In this document: piece by piece, positions 35,660-48,561 of the stretch
Position numbering within the stretch: the stretch's first letter is position 1
Layout of the letters: each line of letters opens with the position of its first letter
NCBI GenBank assembly: GCA_036971615.1
Contig: JAYKKR010000003.1
Location: 1,674,001 to 1,738,000 of the forward strand
Length of the DNA: 64,000 bases
Origin: Amyloporia xantha
Taxonomy: Eukaryota; Basidiomycota; Agaricomycetes; Polyporales; Adustoporiaceae
Direction of reading: 5' to 3'
Translations under genes and position numbers: made by a program
The notes under the pieces: generated by a model
Told to the model about the DNA's origin: nothing
Seen by the model: only the letters and a program-made list of their open reading frames with translations
Database searches by the model: none

Positions 35660-35740
35660 GCTGATAAAATTAGGCAGAACAACAAGAGAGGGTGCAGAGG
35701 CGAGAGGCGAAGGATTTCCTGCAGAGGGACACAGCAGCAT

Positions 35741-37004
35741 CAGTCAGCGATCACCGCCTTGGAGACCATGACTGAAACAGAGAGTATGTACGTATCAAAC
35801 AAGGATGCAAGGAGAACGTGTCTATCTTGAGCTCTTGCATACGCCTTCACATCCAAGGCAGCGTAGTCACAACTGCTCATATAATGACGAGGAAAGCTGC
35901 GTATATGTATGACTCGATTGATCGACAAGAGAGGGTGCGATTGATGGATAAAGCCAAAGACCCAGTAGTACCAGTCTAGGTTTTCTTGGCTGGGGCCAGG
36001 AACAACAACACAACTAGTGCATGTGTCAAGAGTTTTACTTCATCATTCTACGAGTAGAGTCCGTAATACGTGAGGTGAGGAAGGACGTAGCTCTGCAATC
36101 TTCGCTCTAAGTACAGATGACGGACCGTCGTAGCAACAATGTCTACTTTAATTGTCTAGCGTGGGCCCTGAACTTGGCATGAAGTGGAATCACATATGCC
36201 CCATTCAGCCTAGTTATTACGCCGGTGAACAAGCCCCAGGCTGATTTATGCCGTGTAAGCAAGGCATGGCATATGATAGTCTTGTTCTTATTATTGGCGA
36301 ATTGACGATTCCTTGTATTTCGATTAGGGAACATTGCTGGTCATCTACTCGTGAATTAGAGATGATACCGAGCAGGAGAAGTGACTGAGATGTACAAATA
36401 CAAAAGGTATGTGTCACGAACTGCGAATTGGGCGGTATTCGAACCAAGGACATCAAATTCCAGGTAGATAGCCAAGTTGGAAGTACAGTGGCCTCTCAGC
36501 GCGGACGACCGCCACGTGGCTGCGGATCAATGACATACCTAAATATCGACCTGCTTTACTAGGTATCTCTTCCAAGATGCCAGCCGGGCTTAGACCTGTC
36601 CACTCTGGTTATAATATACTAAGCGTTTCATCTTCAAGCCCTCTTTAAAAACAGGACAACGGATTTGTAGACATCGATGGTCTAGGTAAGTCGATTCTAT
36701 AAGTCCTAACCTCGGGTAGCTGTGCAATGGCCGCTAACTCCAAGTACTGCGGCTATGTGAATCCCAGCAGGACTCAAAGTAGAAAAAGTCATGGTAAAGT
36801 AAATGCACCACCCACGGGCTACGCTGGTATAGATTCCAGCTTAGAACATAACGTCTTGAGCATGAATCTCCTGAGCTGACGGGCGGCTGACCACACAAGT
36901 AAGCCTCTTAACACGTATATGCTGTCTCATCGTATTCCGCTTTTCTCACCTACTACTGTTTCATATATCTAGCCATCTCTGCGTAATCTTCGTCATCGTG
37001 CACA
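35741..37004. other. Divergent promoter interval
   Basis: About 1.26 kb between the F-box gene (minus) and the disordered orphan (plus). A string resembling a Pol III B box sits at 36434-36445 on the minus strand but has no tRNA fold around it. No gene seen. Confidence 0.6.
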
Positions 37005-40000
37005 ATGTGTTTCTTAGTATGCTCCGCCAGCATACTGTCCGTCGAATCGCCACCTCGCGACCCTGTGCGCCCTCAAGCTCCCGAAGCCGGCGCACTGTCG
37101 AAGAAGAAGGCGAAGAAGTTGAAGAAGGTGTTGAAGAAGGTTGTGCACAAGTTCTCAGGCAAAGGAAAGTCTGAGGGCGAGCAGAAGGAGGGGAAGATCA
37201 AGACGAAGGGGCTCAAAGTCGATAAGCAGGCGATCGGTGCTCCTGCACTTCTCGCGTCCCGAAAGGAAGTCGTCCCGACATGGACCCGCCGATGTCGCTC
37301 CGCCTCGTCTTCCAAACCCGACTTGGAAGTCAATGTGGAAGTCTCCGTTTCGGTCGAATACGACGAGTCGCCGCTCATCCCTCTCTCCGCTTCCTTCGAG
37401 GTCATCACGGTCGCTGCAAAGAGTGCTGGCTGCAACGATGCTAGCCGCCCCGTGGTCGACGAGGTACAGAATGTCGCCGACGTCAAGGACATCGAGGTTA
37501 ATGGCCGACAGGGGGGACTTATGCGTCGTTCGGTGCACATGCAGACGATGTCCAAGATCCCGACCCGCAAGCTTGTCTTCGGTACCATAGACCAGCCTGG
37601 AGAGCCTACCCCGACTCCAATCTTGTCTTCTCCCATTTCCGTATCTCCCGCCTCCACACCAGCATCCAATGGCATTGCCGCCGCTGTCGTGAAGAAGGTT
37701 ACTCCATCGATCCCAACCCGCCGTCTCCCCGAGGACGTGTACACTCGCCTCCCTGTCCGCACTTCACATGCCGCAATTTATCCTCAGCGCCTCCCCAGGC
37801 GTGAGATTGATAACGACGCTCGACCTCAGCGTATTCGCAAGAAAGTCAGAACGGTGGCCAAGAATGTTGAGGAAAGCACAGAGAGCGAGCAGACGGGCGT
37901 AGGAGCGCGCGAGAAAGTTCAGAGTGGTCTGAAGTTAAACCCGGAGGTGGCTGTTCCTGGACCGCTCCCGGCCTCGCTCATCAGGGACTCGTCCATCCCC
38001 ATTCTCGTTCGCTCCCATAAGAGTTACCCGGAAGCCACCGTCGATCCTGCCGATCCCCTTTCAGTCTCCATCTCATCTCCCGCTTCCGACAAGGTTGCTT
38101 GCAAGACCGCCTTGGAGGAATCGAACGCCCCCGCGTTCCTGGCCGAAGTCGAGCTGTCTGTGAACGGAATCAAGGAGGATGTACCAAATCCCACCATCGT
38201 GCGTAAGGCCGAGGGCGTGGAGTCCACTATGGCGGCCTTGGAAGTCAAGGCAAAAGACGTCCAAGCTCCCATGCCTACACCCAAGGCGGAGGAACGTCCT
38301 GTTCCTGCGCCTGAGGTGGAGGTGAAGGAAGCCTCTGTCCCCGCACCGAAGGGCAGCAAGTGTGACCCACCTGCTGTGGCCCTGGACAGCCAAGTTACTT
38401 CGCTGACTCTCGGGGAGCAGGAAGTGGACGACGCGAGAAGGAACGAGCTTACTGTTATTGCTTCGTGAGTTTGCAGAGTGTTTATGTCTGACAGTCAGGA
38501 ACTGACGGGATGTTGGGACAGGGCAATTGACGTCGAGGCGAAGGACAGGAAATCTCCGATTGAGGCTGATGTTTCCCTGACATCCAGTTCCGTCGTTGAC
38601 GAAACGAAACGGATGGTGTCTCACATCAGCGAGTTCAAGGATGAGCGTGAGGGCGGCGTGGATGTTGTCCCATTGAAGAGTGAGCCCGGTGCATGTAAAA
38701 TCCAAGCCGATAGGAAAGAGGACTGGATCGGAGTCACTAAGACATGGAGAGAAGTCGGCGCGTGCACTGTCAGCGAGTAAGCATAAGGTCTTCTCGTTCT
38801 CGCTCTTTTCGTATTGACAGGTCTTGCACTGATAGCGTACAATCGAAGAAGGATGAGGGGGAAGGAATATCTGGTTCCATCATTTCCGAGGACGAGGAAT
38901 CTAAGTTGTCGTATGTCGTCCCCAGTGAAGATGACGACACCATGGTCGGCTCGATCAACCTGAGCTGCGATAGGTAAGCTCACCTGTTGTTATCCTCAAG
39001 AGGAGCGCTCACGATATGACTAGTGCTCGAGAGAGTGAGAAGACAAAGCTGACGAGCGACCTGGACAGTGCTGCGTCTGTAACGCAATCCGAGGATTTCA
39101 CGCTCATTGGTCTTCCGCTGTCCCTTGCGATAGCCAAGAAGGCAAACCCAGACGTACCCTCTCCGACTTCGCAAATCACCTCGGAGAGTGTTCGTAAGAT
39201 CGTCGGACTTATCCTATCCTTCACGGCTATTGAGAAGGTGCCTGAGCCTGCACTGGTGTCTCCCACGCCCGTCGTAGTATCGCCCGCATTTCCCCTCGAT
39301 GAGCGGGGATCACCCGTTCTCACGCAGAAGATCCAGCAAGACTTGAAGAGGATCGTAGAGATTGAGACGGAAATTATTTTGCAACGACGGGCCGCACTCG
39401 ACACCCTAGAGAATTTCTTGGCCCAGCACGAGCTCGTCGAGAAACTGGTAGAAGCTCCGAGACAGGACGACAAGTTATCAGGATACTTACCTGGATGCGA
39501 GCGTTTTCTGTCTGGTAACCTGGACGCTGAGGAGCCTTGGCACCAATATATGAGCGGAATCCTCTCGACAGTTGCTCGGCTGACACCTACTGTACAAGCA
39601 CCGATAGTGGTCCCAGTTCCCGGCCCCGCTCCCGCCCCCACGGCTGCTCCCACTGCTCCCACTCCTTCCCCTGCTCCTGCTCCAGCTGCTCCCGCGCTCT
39701 CGCCCCCTACGGTCTCCAGCACAGTCAACATAGCAGTGGAGTTTGACAACCCTCCCACCAAGGAATGGACCTCAACGAATAGCAAAGACGAAGACGAAGA
39801 CGACATGCACAATGTATTACGTACCCTGAGCAAGGAAGCACAAAAGAAGGCCCTTGCTCTGCAGAAGAAGCTGAAGACAATGCGGGAGGAGGAGCACAAG
39901 AAACGACAAGCGCAGAAGAGTGAAGATGTTTATCAGACACTTCTGCCCATCAAGATGACCAGAGGCGTCGAAGCCGATGCGGAAATGGAAGAGAAGGTCC

Positions 40001-40953
40001 CCAATGGGTTGACGCGACTGCATCAAAGGCAACCCGCCACAGGTGGCCCTACGTCTACAGTCAAAGATAACGCTGAGCTGTGCGAGGCCATTGCAAAGCT
40101 AAAGCGTTCCGCAGATTGCAACATCTCAGAGCCACTGAACAATGATGAGAAGACGTCGCCTTGTTCTGCAGCTATGAAGAAGCGCACCGCATACGAGAAC
40201 TGGCTCGCCAAACGTGCATATGATAAGGTCATTGAAGGTCAGAGGCAGCCGCTTTCAACACTGAAGTCGACAACGGGGAAGGAGAAGTCGAAAGTGGCGA
40301 CGGTACAATCTTCCGGATCACCGCCTCGACGCTCCGGAATACTTGTCTCTTCCTCATCATTGTCTCCGGAGGGTGGGGCTTCTCAAAGTCATCCGATAAG
40401 TCCTACGCGGAGGCCAAGTCCAGCAACGACACCAGTCAAACGCAAAGGCAAAGCCCTTGCAACTTCTACGAACACTTCGGCTGTTGCGGGAAAATCGCAC
40501 AGTCAGAAGACGGCAGCTTCTCTCGCACGAGCGACTACCATTCGGACAACGGACACGTTGGCAACGTCGACAAAGGAATTGGACCAAGCCAATAGAGCGG
40601 CTTTGACTCCGAGGAGGACGATTCCACTGAAATCGGTCAGTACGCCAAAATCAGCGGCATATGGGCCATGGGGACCTCGCGTAGAGCGGGTCCGACCTGC
40701 GCTTTCGGTAAAGGAGAACATGAGCTCATCGCCAATACCTAAGCGCGTCAGTAGTATGAAGCAAGGGAGCCAGATGACACAGAACTTACAGCAGTCACAA
40801 GCGAAGAGAAAGCCCTTGCGCGCTATCAACAACGTCAATGAGATAAACCAAAACAATAGCAGAATTGCAGATATGATGAAGAATTGCACTCAAGATGGAC
40901 GTCAGAAATCGACGTCCTTCCGCCTAGGCGAAGGCGAGAGTGTGTGGAGATGA
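37005..40953 (+). CDS. Large disordered protein of unknown function
   Basis: Four exons (37005-38464, 38522-38776, 38821-38973, 39024-40953) sum to 3798 nt and join in frame: 1265 residues. All three introns are GT-AG and 44-57 nt long. The protein begins MCFLVCSASIL, then a Lys-rich stretch (SKKKAKKLKKVLKKVVHKF). Most of the remainder is low-complexity: Ser/Pro/Val/Glu-rich, a Pro-Ala run (PAPTAAPTAPTPSPAPAPAA) near 39620-39700, a Lys/Glu helical segment (KEAQKKALALQKKLKTMREE) and Ser/Thr/Pro-rich tail motifs (SVKENMSSSPIPKRVSSMKQ). I recognise no domain. No transmembrane segment or signal peptide is convincing. It may be a scaffold or phosphoprotein; that is inference from composition. Confidence 0.8.
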
Positions 40954-43740
40954 ACGCATGGAGAATGGGTACTATGCTGTGGGGTAAAACCTTTTTTGCG
41001 TATTTTTTGCTTTGTTTAGTGTTGGAGAGTTCGGTGGCTGATCTCGTCTGGCTGGCATGTCGAATGTCAGATCCGGGCAGAAGGCGAGTCTACACCTTAC
41101 GACATGGCTCGCTGCGGATATTCTGACTTACTATCGCAGACAGCGCTCCGAGAAGCCGAAGTTGGGGAGTGTGGCGAGTGGACTGTTGTCCCTCACTGTA
41201 TGTGCGATGTGCGCCAACCGTAAGTGTACCTCCAGCCTGCACGGAGTGAATCCCGACTTACCAAACAGCATCCGGCCTACAGATAGGTTGTGTGTTGGCT
41301 CGGCTTTTTTCAGTAGGATTTATATGTTCTATTAGCAATTACTTGTCTCAGTTTTCACCAATACCTCCGGCATATGTTACCTACCTGTATACCCCCCCAT
41401 GTATTAAGTTTAGCTCACCGCATCTCCTCGTCGGCACTAGCTGGTTACTCATCGATCATCGCGCATATATACCTGTCCTAGATTAATAGGTGGAGCCTAC
41501 AGAAGGTAAGATACGGATCACCACAAGTAAACATTGGTAGGAGTTGTTGTATGGGTTGAATCCAGGTTCAACACACGCGAATTCGACGCTGAGCTGCGTA
41601 TATACCTCTGTCACGTGCAAGACGCGTCGTTTGCAATTTCCAAACATTGTACCGTGATGCACGCGTCGACGCATTCGTCGCTCTGCGCGAGCCTACATAA
41701 GTGACTCAGAACTGGAAGACATTTGTAAGTACAGCATGCATGCATACTAGATGGTCATGAATTATTCTGCCAAGTGTTATGTTCAGTTGCCTTCTAGGTG
41801 CACCATACTCTGGAAGCCGCACTGAGTTTGAAACGACCTACTCGTTTGTGGATCTATGTACTGACATTCTTTCACGTAGTGGGCCTGCAATTGGCTGCTG
41901 AATGTACACTTACGCGCCCAGAGGATGACTGAGGATAGGAGTGCGCCTCTATGCAAAGTTGACCATCGATCACGGTGCAATGTGGATAGCAGCGGATATG
42001 TCGAGCAAGCGTCCAAATGAATTCCAAGAATAATTGAGGCGGCCTAATAAACAGTAATAAACAGTTTTCGATTCCGATCGTAGGATTGTGCACGCTCCTC
42101 GTAATGAAGTTAGCGTGGATACAGGTGAGGTGAGTTCTACTTTAGCGCCCTGATGTTTTATACATATGCTCCAGCATGCATATGAGGAGCAAATGTATGA
42201 CGGCCGAATTGAAGCTCTCCGCAACACGATTTTTCTGTCCCAATGTCAGGAACGCCTTTTGAGCAAGTCCATCCCGCGACTTCTTGAACAACCTCCCTCC
42301 TCCCACCAGAATGCTACAATGCAACAAACACGAAATGCAGGTACATTGAACGGCTGCGAGGAATATTATGCACGCGAATTGGTCACCCAGAGAGCGTGGC
42401 TGTGACTCTTAGAAATAATCCACACAGTACTCCTTCCTCATTTCCTCCCATTAGGTTCTGTAGTGCATGTTGTCTTTCCTGCAGAACCGCGCGGGTCTGG
42501 TGGAGTCGGATGGACCCTCGAACCTGACGACAGAGCTCGCAGTGCAAGCGGACCGGGTGGAAGGTACAAGAATATCCGACGCCATTCCGAGTGCAAAGCA
42601 GATATTCGAGATGAATTTCGACCATAGCCTCCTTTTGGTTTCACGGTAGGCATGCTTGGTGGACGTCCCGACGGCTCAGCCGCGCTCTCCGCGCAGACGC
42701 CACCCCCTTCTAATGTAGTCTCATGACGAACTACAAAGCAGGAAAAGGACGTAGGTCTCGACTACCTTGAATGCCAGCTTTTCTCACTACCGCTCTCTTG
42801 TCGCTCTTCTAGAACATCTCGAGGCCTCAGCACGCTGACTGCGACAAGTAAAAGAACTGGCTCGTTGTCTTGGCGATTCTCGATGAGAAAGGGACGCGGG
42901 GAATAAAGAATCCAAGCACGGGTTGTCGTCGGCTGGAACGCAGCAAGCGTATACGGTGTACCAGTGGAACAACCCTACGAGTAAGACTCCCAATGGTTGC
43001 GGTAGTGATCTAGGATTTCTGGGACAGTCACGGACAAAATGGCCCCAATGTTACGTTGCGGATCGTTCTCAACCTCGGTGGCTCAAAGTCTGCCGCGGCA
43101 TCAGTACGAGCCACTATCTACACACCTTCAACTTCAACAGCTGTATTCAAATTTGCGCTGCATTATCCACGGAGCAAGGCATATCACCGAGAAGAATCGA
43201 GCATGAGATGACCGTGTTGGTATACTTTCTGTTCTTGGTTCCTTTTCGGGTCTTCTGCCAGTGGGCTAAGTACAGCTGTACTTCACAGGTGAGCTAGTTC
43301 GCGTGGAAGAAAATGCGCGTTTATACATGGTTTACCACGATGCGGTGTATTCTCAACGTTCCACCTGTGCAGTAGATACTGTACTAACTCCGCAATTGAT
43401 AAATGCCTACACCAGCCGGGGAATGTGGCGCGGGGGACATCTTCGGTAATTCGACTTTGTTGAGTTCCTATTTGAAGGCGGTTCCGCATTGCATATCCTC
43501 AACGTGAGATGATGTCGAACATACTGTCGTCCTCCTTCTCAAGAGATAAGCAATGAGAAGCAGTACTCATCACTCGTAAGAACCCCGACGAGTGCGGAAT
43601 TAATTTCCCACAGAATACGGGAAAAGGGAGTGCCACGAGGGACAACTCGGTTCAGAACATGTATTCTCTATAATTACATTTGCTAGTTCTCTTCTGGTTG
43701 CTTGTCGATTCACATTTCCCACAGACACAATGTCAAGAAC
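40954..43740. other. Gene-free interval
   Basis: About 2.8 kb between the 3' ends of the plus-strand orphan and the minus-strand peroxiredoxin. Short frames only. A sequence near 41620-41680 resembles the ACGCGTCG-rich palindrome near 2.9 kb. No gene supported. Confidence 0.55.
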
Positions 43741-44510
43741 TCAGAGCAGAGGGAGGATCTTCTCTGCTGCAGTGATAGTGAGTCCAGAGGGGACTGGCTC
43801 CACAGCGACGTGTGTGACTTTGTCACCCTCCACGATGAGGACGAAACGCTATTAGAATATGTAGATATGAGCATATGCGACTGAAAGTAGTAGATAACTG
43901 TTCTTCACCTTGGATCGGGGGGCTCCCAGTAATTCAGAAGCGTCGAAGAGCATACCGAGAGCTCCGACAAACGCGCCCTTGTCATCAGCAATGAAGTGAA
44001 CAGCTGCAAAGACAACATAGCTGATGTTTAACAGAATTTCCCACCGCTCAGTGGGAAGAGACCTACGTGTACCCTCACTAGCGAGCTTTTCCTTCCAAGC
44101 TCTAAAACACGAGATCTGTCAATACATGACAGACACACAGAGAGTATGTTATATATACTTCATGGTAAAGACGTCATTGACAGCAACCACGTAGATGTTG
44201 CTGACACCTTTCGCCTTAAATTTGTCGTACGCGCCGATGTAAGCTGGAACCTGTGCGCTGCACGTTCCTGTGAAGGCACCTGGCACTCCAATCTGACTTA
44301 ATAAGTACCAGCATGCTAACGGAGGGTGAACTTGCTCACAAAGATGTTCTTTCCTGTGATTCCCTCGAAGGTGAACGTCTTCGCCGCCTCTTCTTCTTTC
44401 ACGGGAACCGAAGTAGGGATTGTGGAGCCGGGCTTCACCTCAGCAGCACTCAGGAGGGAAACAGCTGCAGAGTGGGCAGCGTCGGTGGCACTAGAAAGGA
44501 TGGAGGCCAT
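43741..44510 (-). CDS. Atypical 2-Cys peroxiredoxin (AHP1/Prx5 type)
   Basis: About 179 residues in five exons. It reduces hydroperoxides using a reactive Cys recharged by thioredoxin or glutathione. The peroxidatic Cys sits in PGAFTGTCSAQVPAYI, the Prx5 signature. Further family blocks are GVSNIYVVAVNDVFTMK AWKEKLAS, FIADDKGAFVGALGM and the last exon RFVLIVEGDKVTHVAVEP ending in AEKILPLL. The exon chain closes at TGA 43743-43741. The N-terminus (MASILSSATDAAHSAAVSLL) is Ala/Ser-rich and weakly amphipathic, so organelle targeting is possible but unclear. It lies head-to-tail with the MRG15 gene, 144 bp downstream of its stop. Confidence 0.93.
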
Positions 44511-44562
44511 GTTGATTGTACTGGAGAGGAAGAGAAAGCAGAAAGCACGACGCGTTCCACTC

Positions 44563-44569
44563 TTATATA
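44563..44569 (-). promoter_or_regulatory. TATA box of the peroxiredoxin gene
   Basis: TATATAA on the minus strand about 55 bp upstream of the ATG at 44510, inside the 144-bp gap to the MRG15 stop. It suggests the peroxiredoxin has its own promoter despite the tight spacing. Confidence 0.5.
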
Positions 44570-44654
44570 CACTTCGTCTCGAAGTCCTCCGCGTGACGTC
44601 ATGGCGTGATCACACCTGGTCACAGCCCGGTCATGTACAGCCTGCTATACAAAG

Positions 44655-45934
44655 TCAAGTACGAGAAACATTCTGGTATGCTAAGCTCGCAGACTCATAT
44701 TCTGGGATAAAAATCCTGTGTCTCTCTTTCTCCATGTATCTGCAAGCAAGTCAATGTCACGATTCGCACGAGAAAATCACGCTCACACCATGAGTTCATT
44801 AGCATAGTCTCTCACCAGCCCCACTGATTCTGTATCCATGTTAGAGCTCGCGACCATCTGCGGAAGGCTCACTGCAACAAAGTTGATATGAGATCAAGAG
44901 TATACGTAGAATGACCGAACCTACCGAGCATTCGGAGGAGATGTTCAGCACCGTAGATCGCGCTCATTTCCTTCTCCTGTCCAACTATGACGGTAGGACC
45001 AGTCACGTATTTCTTGCGAATTTCTGCATACTGTGGTCGCTCGAAACGATATAGCAAGTTTGCTCCCAGAGCGCGGTCAAAGTATGTTTGAAGACCTGCT
45101 ATTATTGTTGGCAATAATGTCACTGGATCCTTCAAGCTAGAAGACGTCAGTGCCGGACCCCGGCATAGGAATGCAAAGCACCTACTGAGGCGGGCTGTCC
45201 TTTAATACGTAGGTCTTGAACTCTTCGAGTAATTCCACCACATTGGGCGTTCTAGGAAGACTGACTAACTGGGAAAACGGCCGTAAATGTGATGAGTCCG
45301 GAGTAACCAGGAATGAGATCTGACGGACCTGGTTGTTCTTCGTGATCGCCTCCCAGTCGTCTACCAACAGAACCTTAAGCGACTCAGGGACATTAAGTTT
45401 CATCTCAGGTCTCTTGCTATGGTCATCCTACGAGACAACATTCATCATCAGTCCAGCGGGAAAGGTGAACAAAAGTGGACGTACCTCCTCCCGTCCACGC
45501 TTCGTCCCCCGCGTGCCTCCATCCTTCCGTCCTGTCCGAGATGAGTCCTTGGCAACTGTCGCCTTATTGGTGCTCTTAGACGTAGAAGAGGATGATGCAC
45601 CCTGTGCGGCGGATGCTTGGGATTGTAGGGCCTTCTGTAGAGCGATGTTGGTCTCGTTGAACTTCAAGAGGCGTGAAGGCTGGACCCATTCGTCCCACCT
45701 GAATCACCCAATTCCCAAATTAGAGACATTGTAAGTACATTGCACCAGACAATAGTGGGAAGGAGCGTACGTCTGCTTCCATCCTTTGTAGTGCACGAAA
45801 AAGTGAGGGCCTACCGAGCCTAGCTTGGTTGTCGACTCATCCCAATGTTCCACTTTGAGGACTTTCGCCTCGTAGACGAGGGGTCCGTGATAGCACAGGA
45901 CTCTTTCACCTGGAGTAAATACGCCTGTGGCCAT
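44655..45934 (-). CDS. EAF3: MRG15/EAF3 chromodomain protein
   Basis: Chromatin reader of H3K36 methylation that serves NuA4 acetyltransferase and Rpd3S deacetylase complexes in yeast. ATG at 45934 starts MATGVFTPGERVLCYHGPL, the chromo-barrel domain (YEAKVL, HFFVHYKGWKQT, then WDEWV, residues about 1-85). A Ser/Ala/Lys linker (ASSSSTSKSTNKATVAK) precedes the MRG domain: EMKLNVPESLKVLLVDDWEA, SLPRTPNVVELLEEFKTYV, LGANLLYRFERPQYAEI, AIYGAEHLLRMLVSLPQM, and the final exon YMEKERHRIFIPEYESASLA ending YQNVSRT at TGA 44657-44655. The last exon is reached only by splicing ATGGT to ATACATG; stopping earlier would remove the conserved C-terminus. Length about 330 residues, normal for the family. Confidence 0.95.
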
Positions 45935-46758
45935 GTTCAGAGTACAGTTCAGATATTCAGAGGAGGTTAAAGTGCGCCAATGGCAGACAGCAACAGAGCA
46001 ACAGTGAGCCACACCGCCAAGCAGTCAATAGGCGCCGTCACCGTGCTCAATCAATCATGAATATTGAATGGATGGGTTACGCAGGCCTCATCCCAGAACA
46101 ATGGATCAATACAACGATAGACCGTACAAACATATACATATGTACAGATAGATAGTGTGGCGCCTACATGTCCATAGCATGCATAACATGAAGCATAATC
46201 TTACGATAGTTCCAGAATAACATAAGGGCTATAGGGTGATTAACAGGGAACACCAACCAACAACAGGGAAGGCATGCCCGTGGATGAGCAGAGAGAGCTG
46301 GCAGACATCGTGCGTGATTAGTGCACACGATGGACAGGGCCAAGCACTCTTCCAAATGGCGACAGCATCGGTAGGCTGCGAAGATGGGATATCAGTGACT
46401 GAAGAGGTCTGAACATCTGCAAAACTCACGGTATTATAAATACACATCCTCCGTGCACACCCTACCGTACCCACCGCCAATTGTCAAAGACAGATGCCCG
46501 GTGATCATCCAAAGCCAGCCCAAAAGTAATGAATCGTAGAGCCTGGGAATGTGCAACCGGAGCATCGAAATAATGCGAGCGTCAGAGCTCCGCCGAGGCA
46601 TGTGTCGAGTTCTCAGAACATAAAAACCTGCGGAACACTGACCGCCCGCGTCGGGATGGTGCATGGGGTATTGGCCTTCTGTAACAAAATGAGGACAATC
46701 AACGACAGGAAAGAAGACTTTACATACTCCACATGGCATATCACCCCCACCGCCTCCA
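45935..46758. other. Interval between MRG15 and casein kinase 1 genes
   Basis: About 0.8 kb: 5' flank of the MRG15 gene and 3' flank of the kinase gene (both minus). No further gene or repeat seen. Confidence 0.6.
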
Positions 46759-48045
46759 CTATGACCGTTGAGCTTCGGCAGCCGCCGCTGCGGCAGAACA
46801 TGCATGGCAGGACCTGCAGCCCCGCTTACGTTTCTTCTCCTTCGGCTTGGGCACCGACCAATCGAAAACCCAATCATATTCAATCCCATGCCTCTCAGCA
46901 AGACCCCGAAACAAACCGCGCAGTCCGTCGTAGTCGGGGAGGTCTTCGAAAGATAAACTGCGGGCATATTTGTAAAAGATGTCGAACTCCGCGGGGAGCC
47001 CTACGGTGAGCAGTTCCACCATCTCAATCTTCTTGTCGCGGATAAGATCCCACGTTTCAGATGTGGTTTCGGCTTTTATCTTGCGCCAAGGGAGGCTGCC
47101 TCGCAAGAAGTAGATAAGCATGTAGGCGAGCGACTCCAAATCGTCTCGACGCGAGCACTCTGCGGCAGACTTAGATTAGATATTTCGCTCAAGATGATGA
47201 CGACACACCGATGCCAAGATGGGTGTTAATAGCAGCAAATAGGCAGGTGCCGACGCCATGATGGTCATCTTGTTTGTACGGGATATGCATGCTCGTACGA
47301 GGATCTCGGAACTTCTTCGCAAGGCCGAAATCAATGATGTTCACCAGGAAAGAAGCATTCATGTCGGACTTCGGTATGACGAAATTCGCAGGTTTGATGT
47401 CACGGTGGACCAGGTCGCGCGAGTGAATATACTCGATACGAGATATCTGCAACATGAATGTCAGCAACGAGGACACCATACCACGCAATCTACACGAGGC
47501 GAACTTCACAGGAGATAGCGCTTGTTGTGCGCCACGCCGGTATGATACTATATATGGGTAGTGGCGTGCACCGACGCCGCTCTGCGACGCTTCGTCTGTG
47601 CCCACCCAATTCGAGCCCACGGGCAAAATATACAGCGAAGCACTCACAAGTTGATCTGCAAGGAGTAGTATGGTCTTGAGTGAAAAGTGCCTATTGCACA
47701 TATGGAAGAGCTCCTCGAGCGAGGGACCGAGTAGATCAATGACCATGACGTTGAAGTCCCCTTGCTTTCCAGACCACATAATCCATGGTACGCCAGGCGC
47801 ACCAGAGAGGGTCTTGTAAATCTTGGACTCTTGCTTAAGCGGGCTAGACTTTGCTATGGCCGGTTCGAGCTTGATGGCGACTTCCTTGCCTGCAATAGTG
47901 TGCACGCCTTGGAAAACGGTTCCTACGCGCAAAATAAGAATCTGTGGGTCTCGCTGCGCTCATGTAGACAATAGGCAAGCATACCACAGCCTCCCATCGC
48001 GATGGCCTCTTCCAATTTATACTTCCCTCCGAAGGTAAAGTCCAT
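46759..48045 (-). CDS. Casein kinase 1 family Ser/Thr kinase, divergent
   Basis: About 330 residues in four exons. ATG at 48045 gives MDFTFGGKYKLEEAIAMGGC, with the Gly loop completed across intron 1 (GGCGTVFQG). Then VAIKLEP (ATP Lys), the CK1-typical DLLGPSLEELFHMC, ISRIEYIHSRDLVHRDIK (HRD loop), PANFVIP, IIDFGLAKKFRDP (DFG), HIPYKQDD, INTHLGI, SRRDDLESLAYML and FLRGSLPW. Catalytic residues are present. Unusual points: the GTARYAS motif that marks CK1 activation segments reads GTCLFAA here, and the P+1/NKNLTG region is DDHHGVG, so this looks like a fast-evolving paralog rather than the main HRR25 or YCK orthologue. The C-terminus ends CRSCHACSAAAAAAEAQRS, with Cys residues that could be lipidated. 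Divergent to NBS1. Confidence 0.9.
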
Positions 48046-48561
48046 GTCGGCTAGCGGGATACGGAGTTCGGGAAAGAAGGGAGCAACGTGTATACGGTCC
48101 GTTTACGTTGTAATGTCACGGCAAGCGGAGTGAACTCTCGATGCAATGTGAATGGGTCGTGTTTGTGGTGAAGTGAAAGGTGATGTTCAAGTTGAGGAGT
48201 GGCAGGCCGTCGCGTTCATTAAGTAAGCAATTCAGTCTCAACCTTCAGCCACACTTGGCCACCGGCCAGCCCCGGATAATACACGTGGTCTGGTCCAGGC
48301 CGCATTCTAAGCGCCCACACACCCGCCAGTCGTCGAGGACGGTGCACCAGGACAGTGCTCAGCGAGGGCCGCGCAAGGAGAGACTAATGGCACAGTATTT
48401 CTCATAACTCTAGCTACTCTATCGTCCGCCGCCTACTATAAGACTGTGAGTCGGTGCGAGTCGGCAATGGAGGGCATCGCGAGCTCCCACGTGACCGTGT
48501 TAAGGGCGCTCACACCGAATATACTTTACTCGATTCAAGTCGGTCGCGTTGAGATTTCAGC

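Noticed and set aside
36425..36500. Possible tRNA gene on the minus strand because of a B-box-like GGTTCGAATACC
   Set aside because: No 7-bp acceptor stem or 5-bp T stem can be formed around it, and no convincing A box or anticodon arm precedes it. It may be a chance match or a tRNA-derived scrap.
43702..43884. Plus-strand 60-codon frame
   Set aside because: It lies antisense to the last exon of the peroxiredoxin gene, which has clear family similarity and splice sites.
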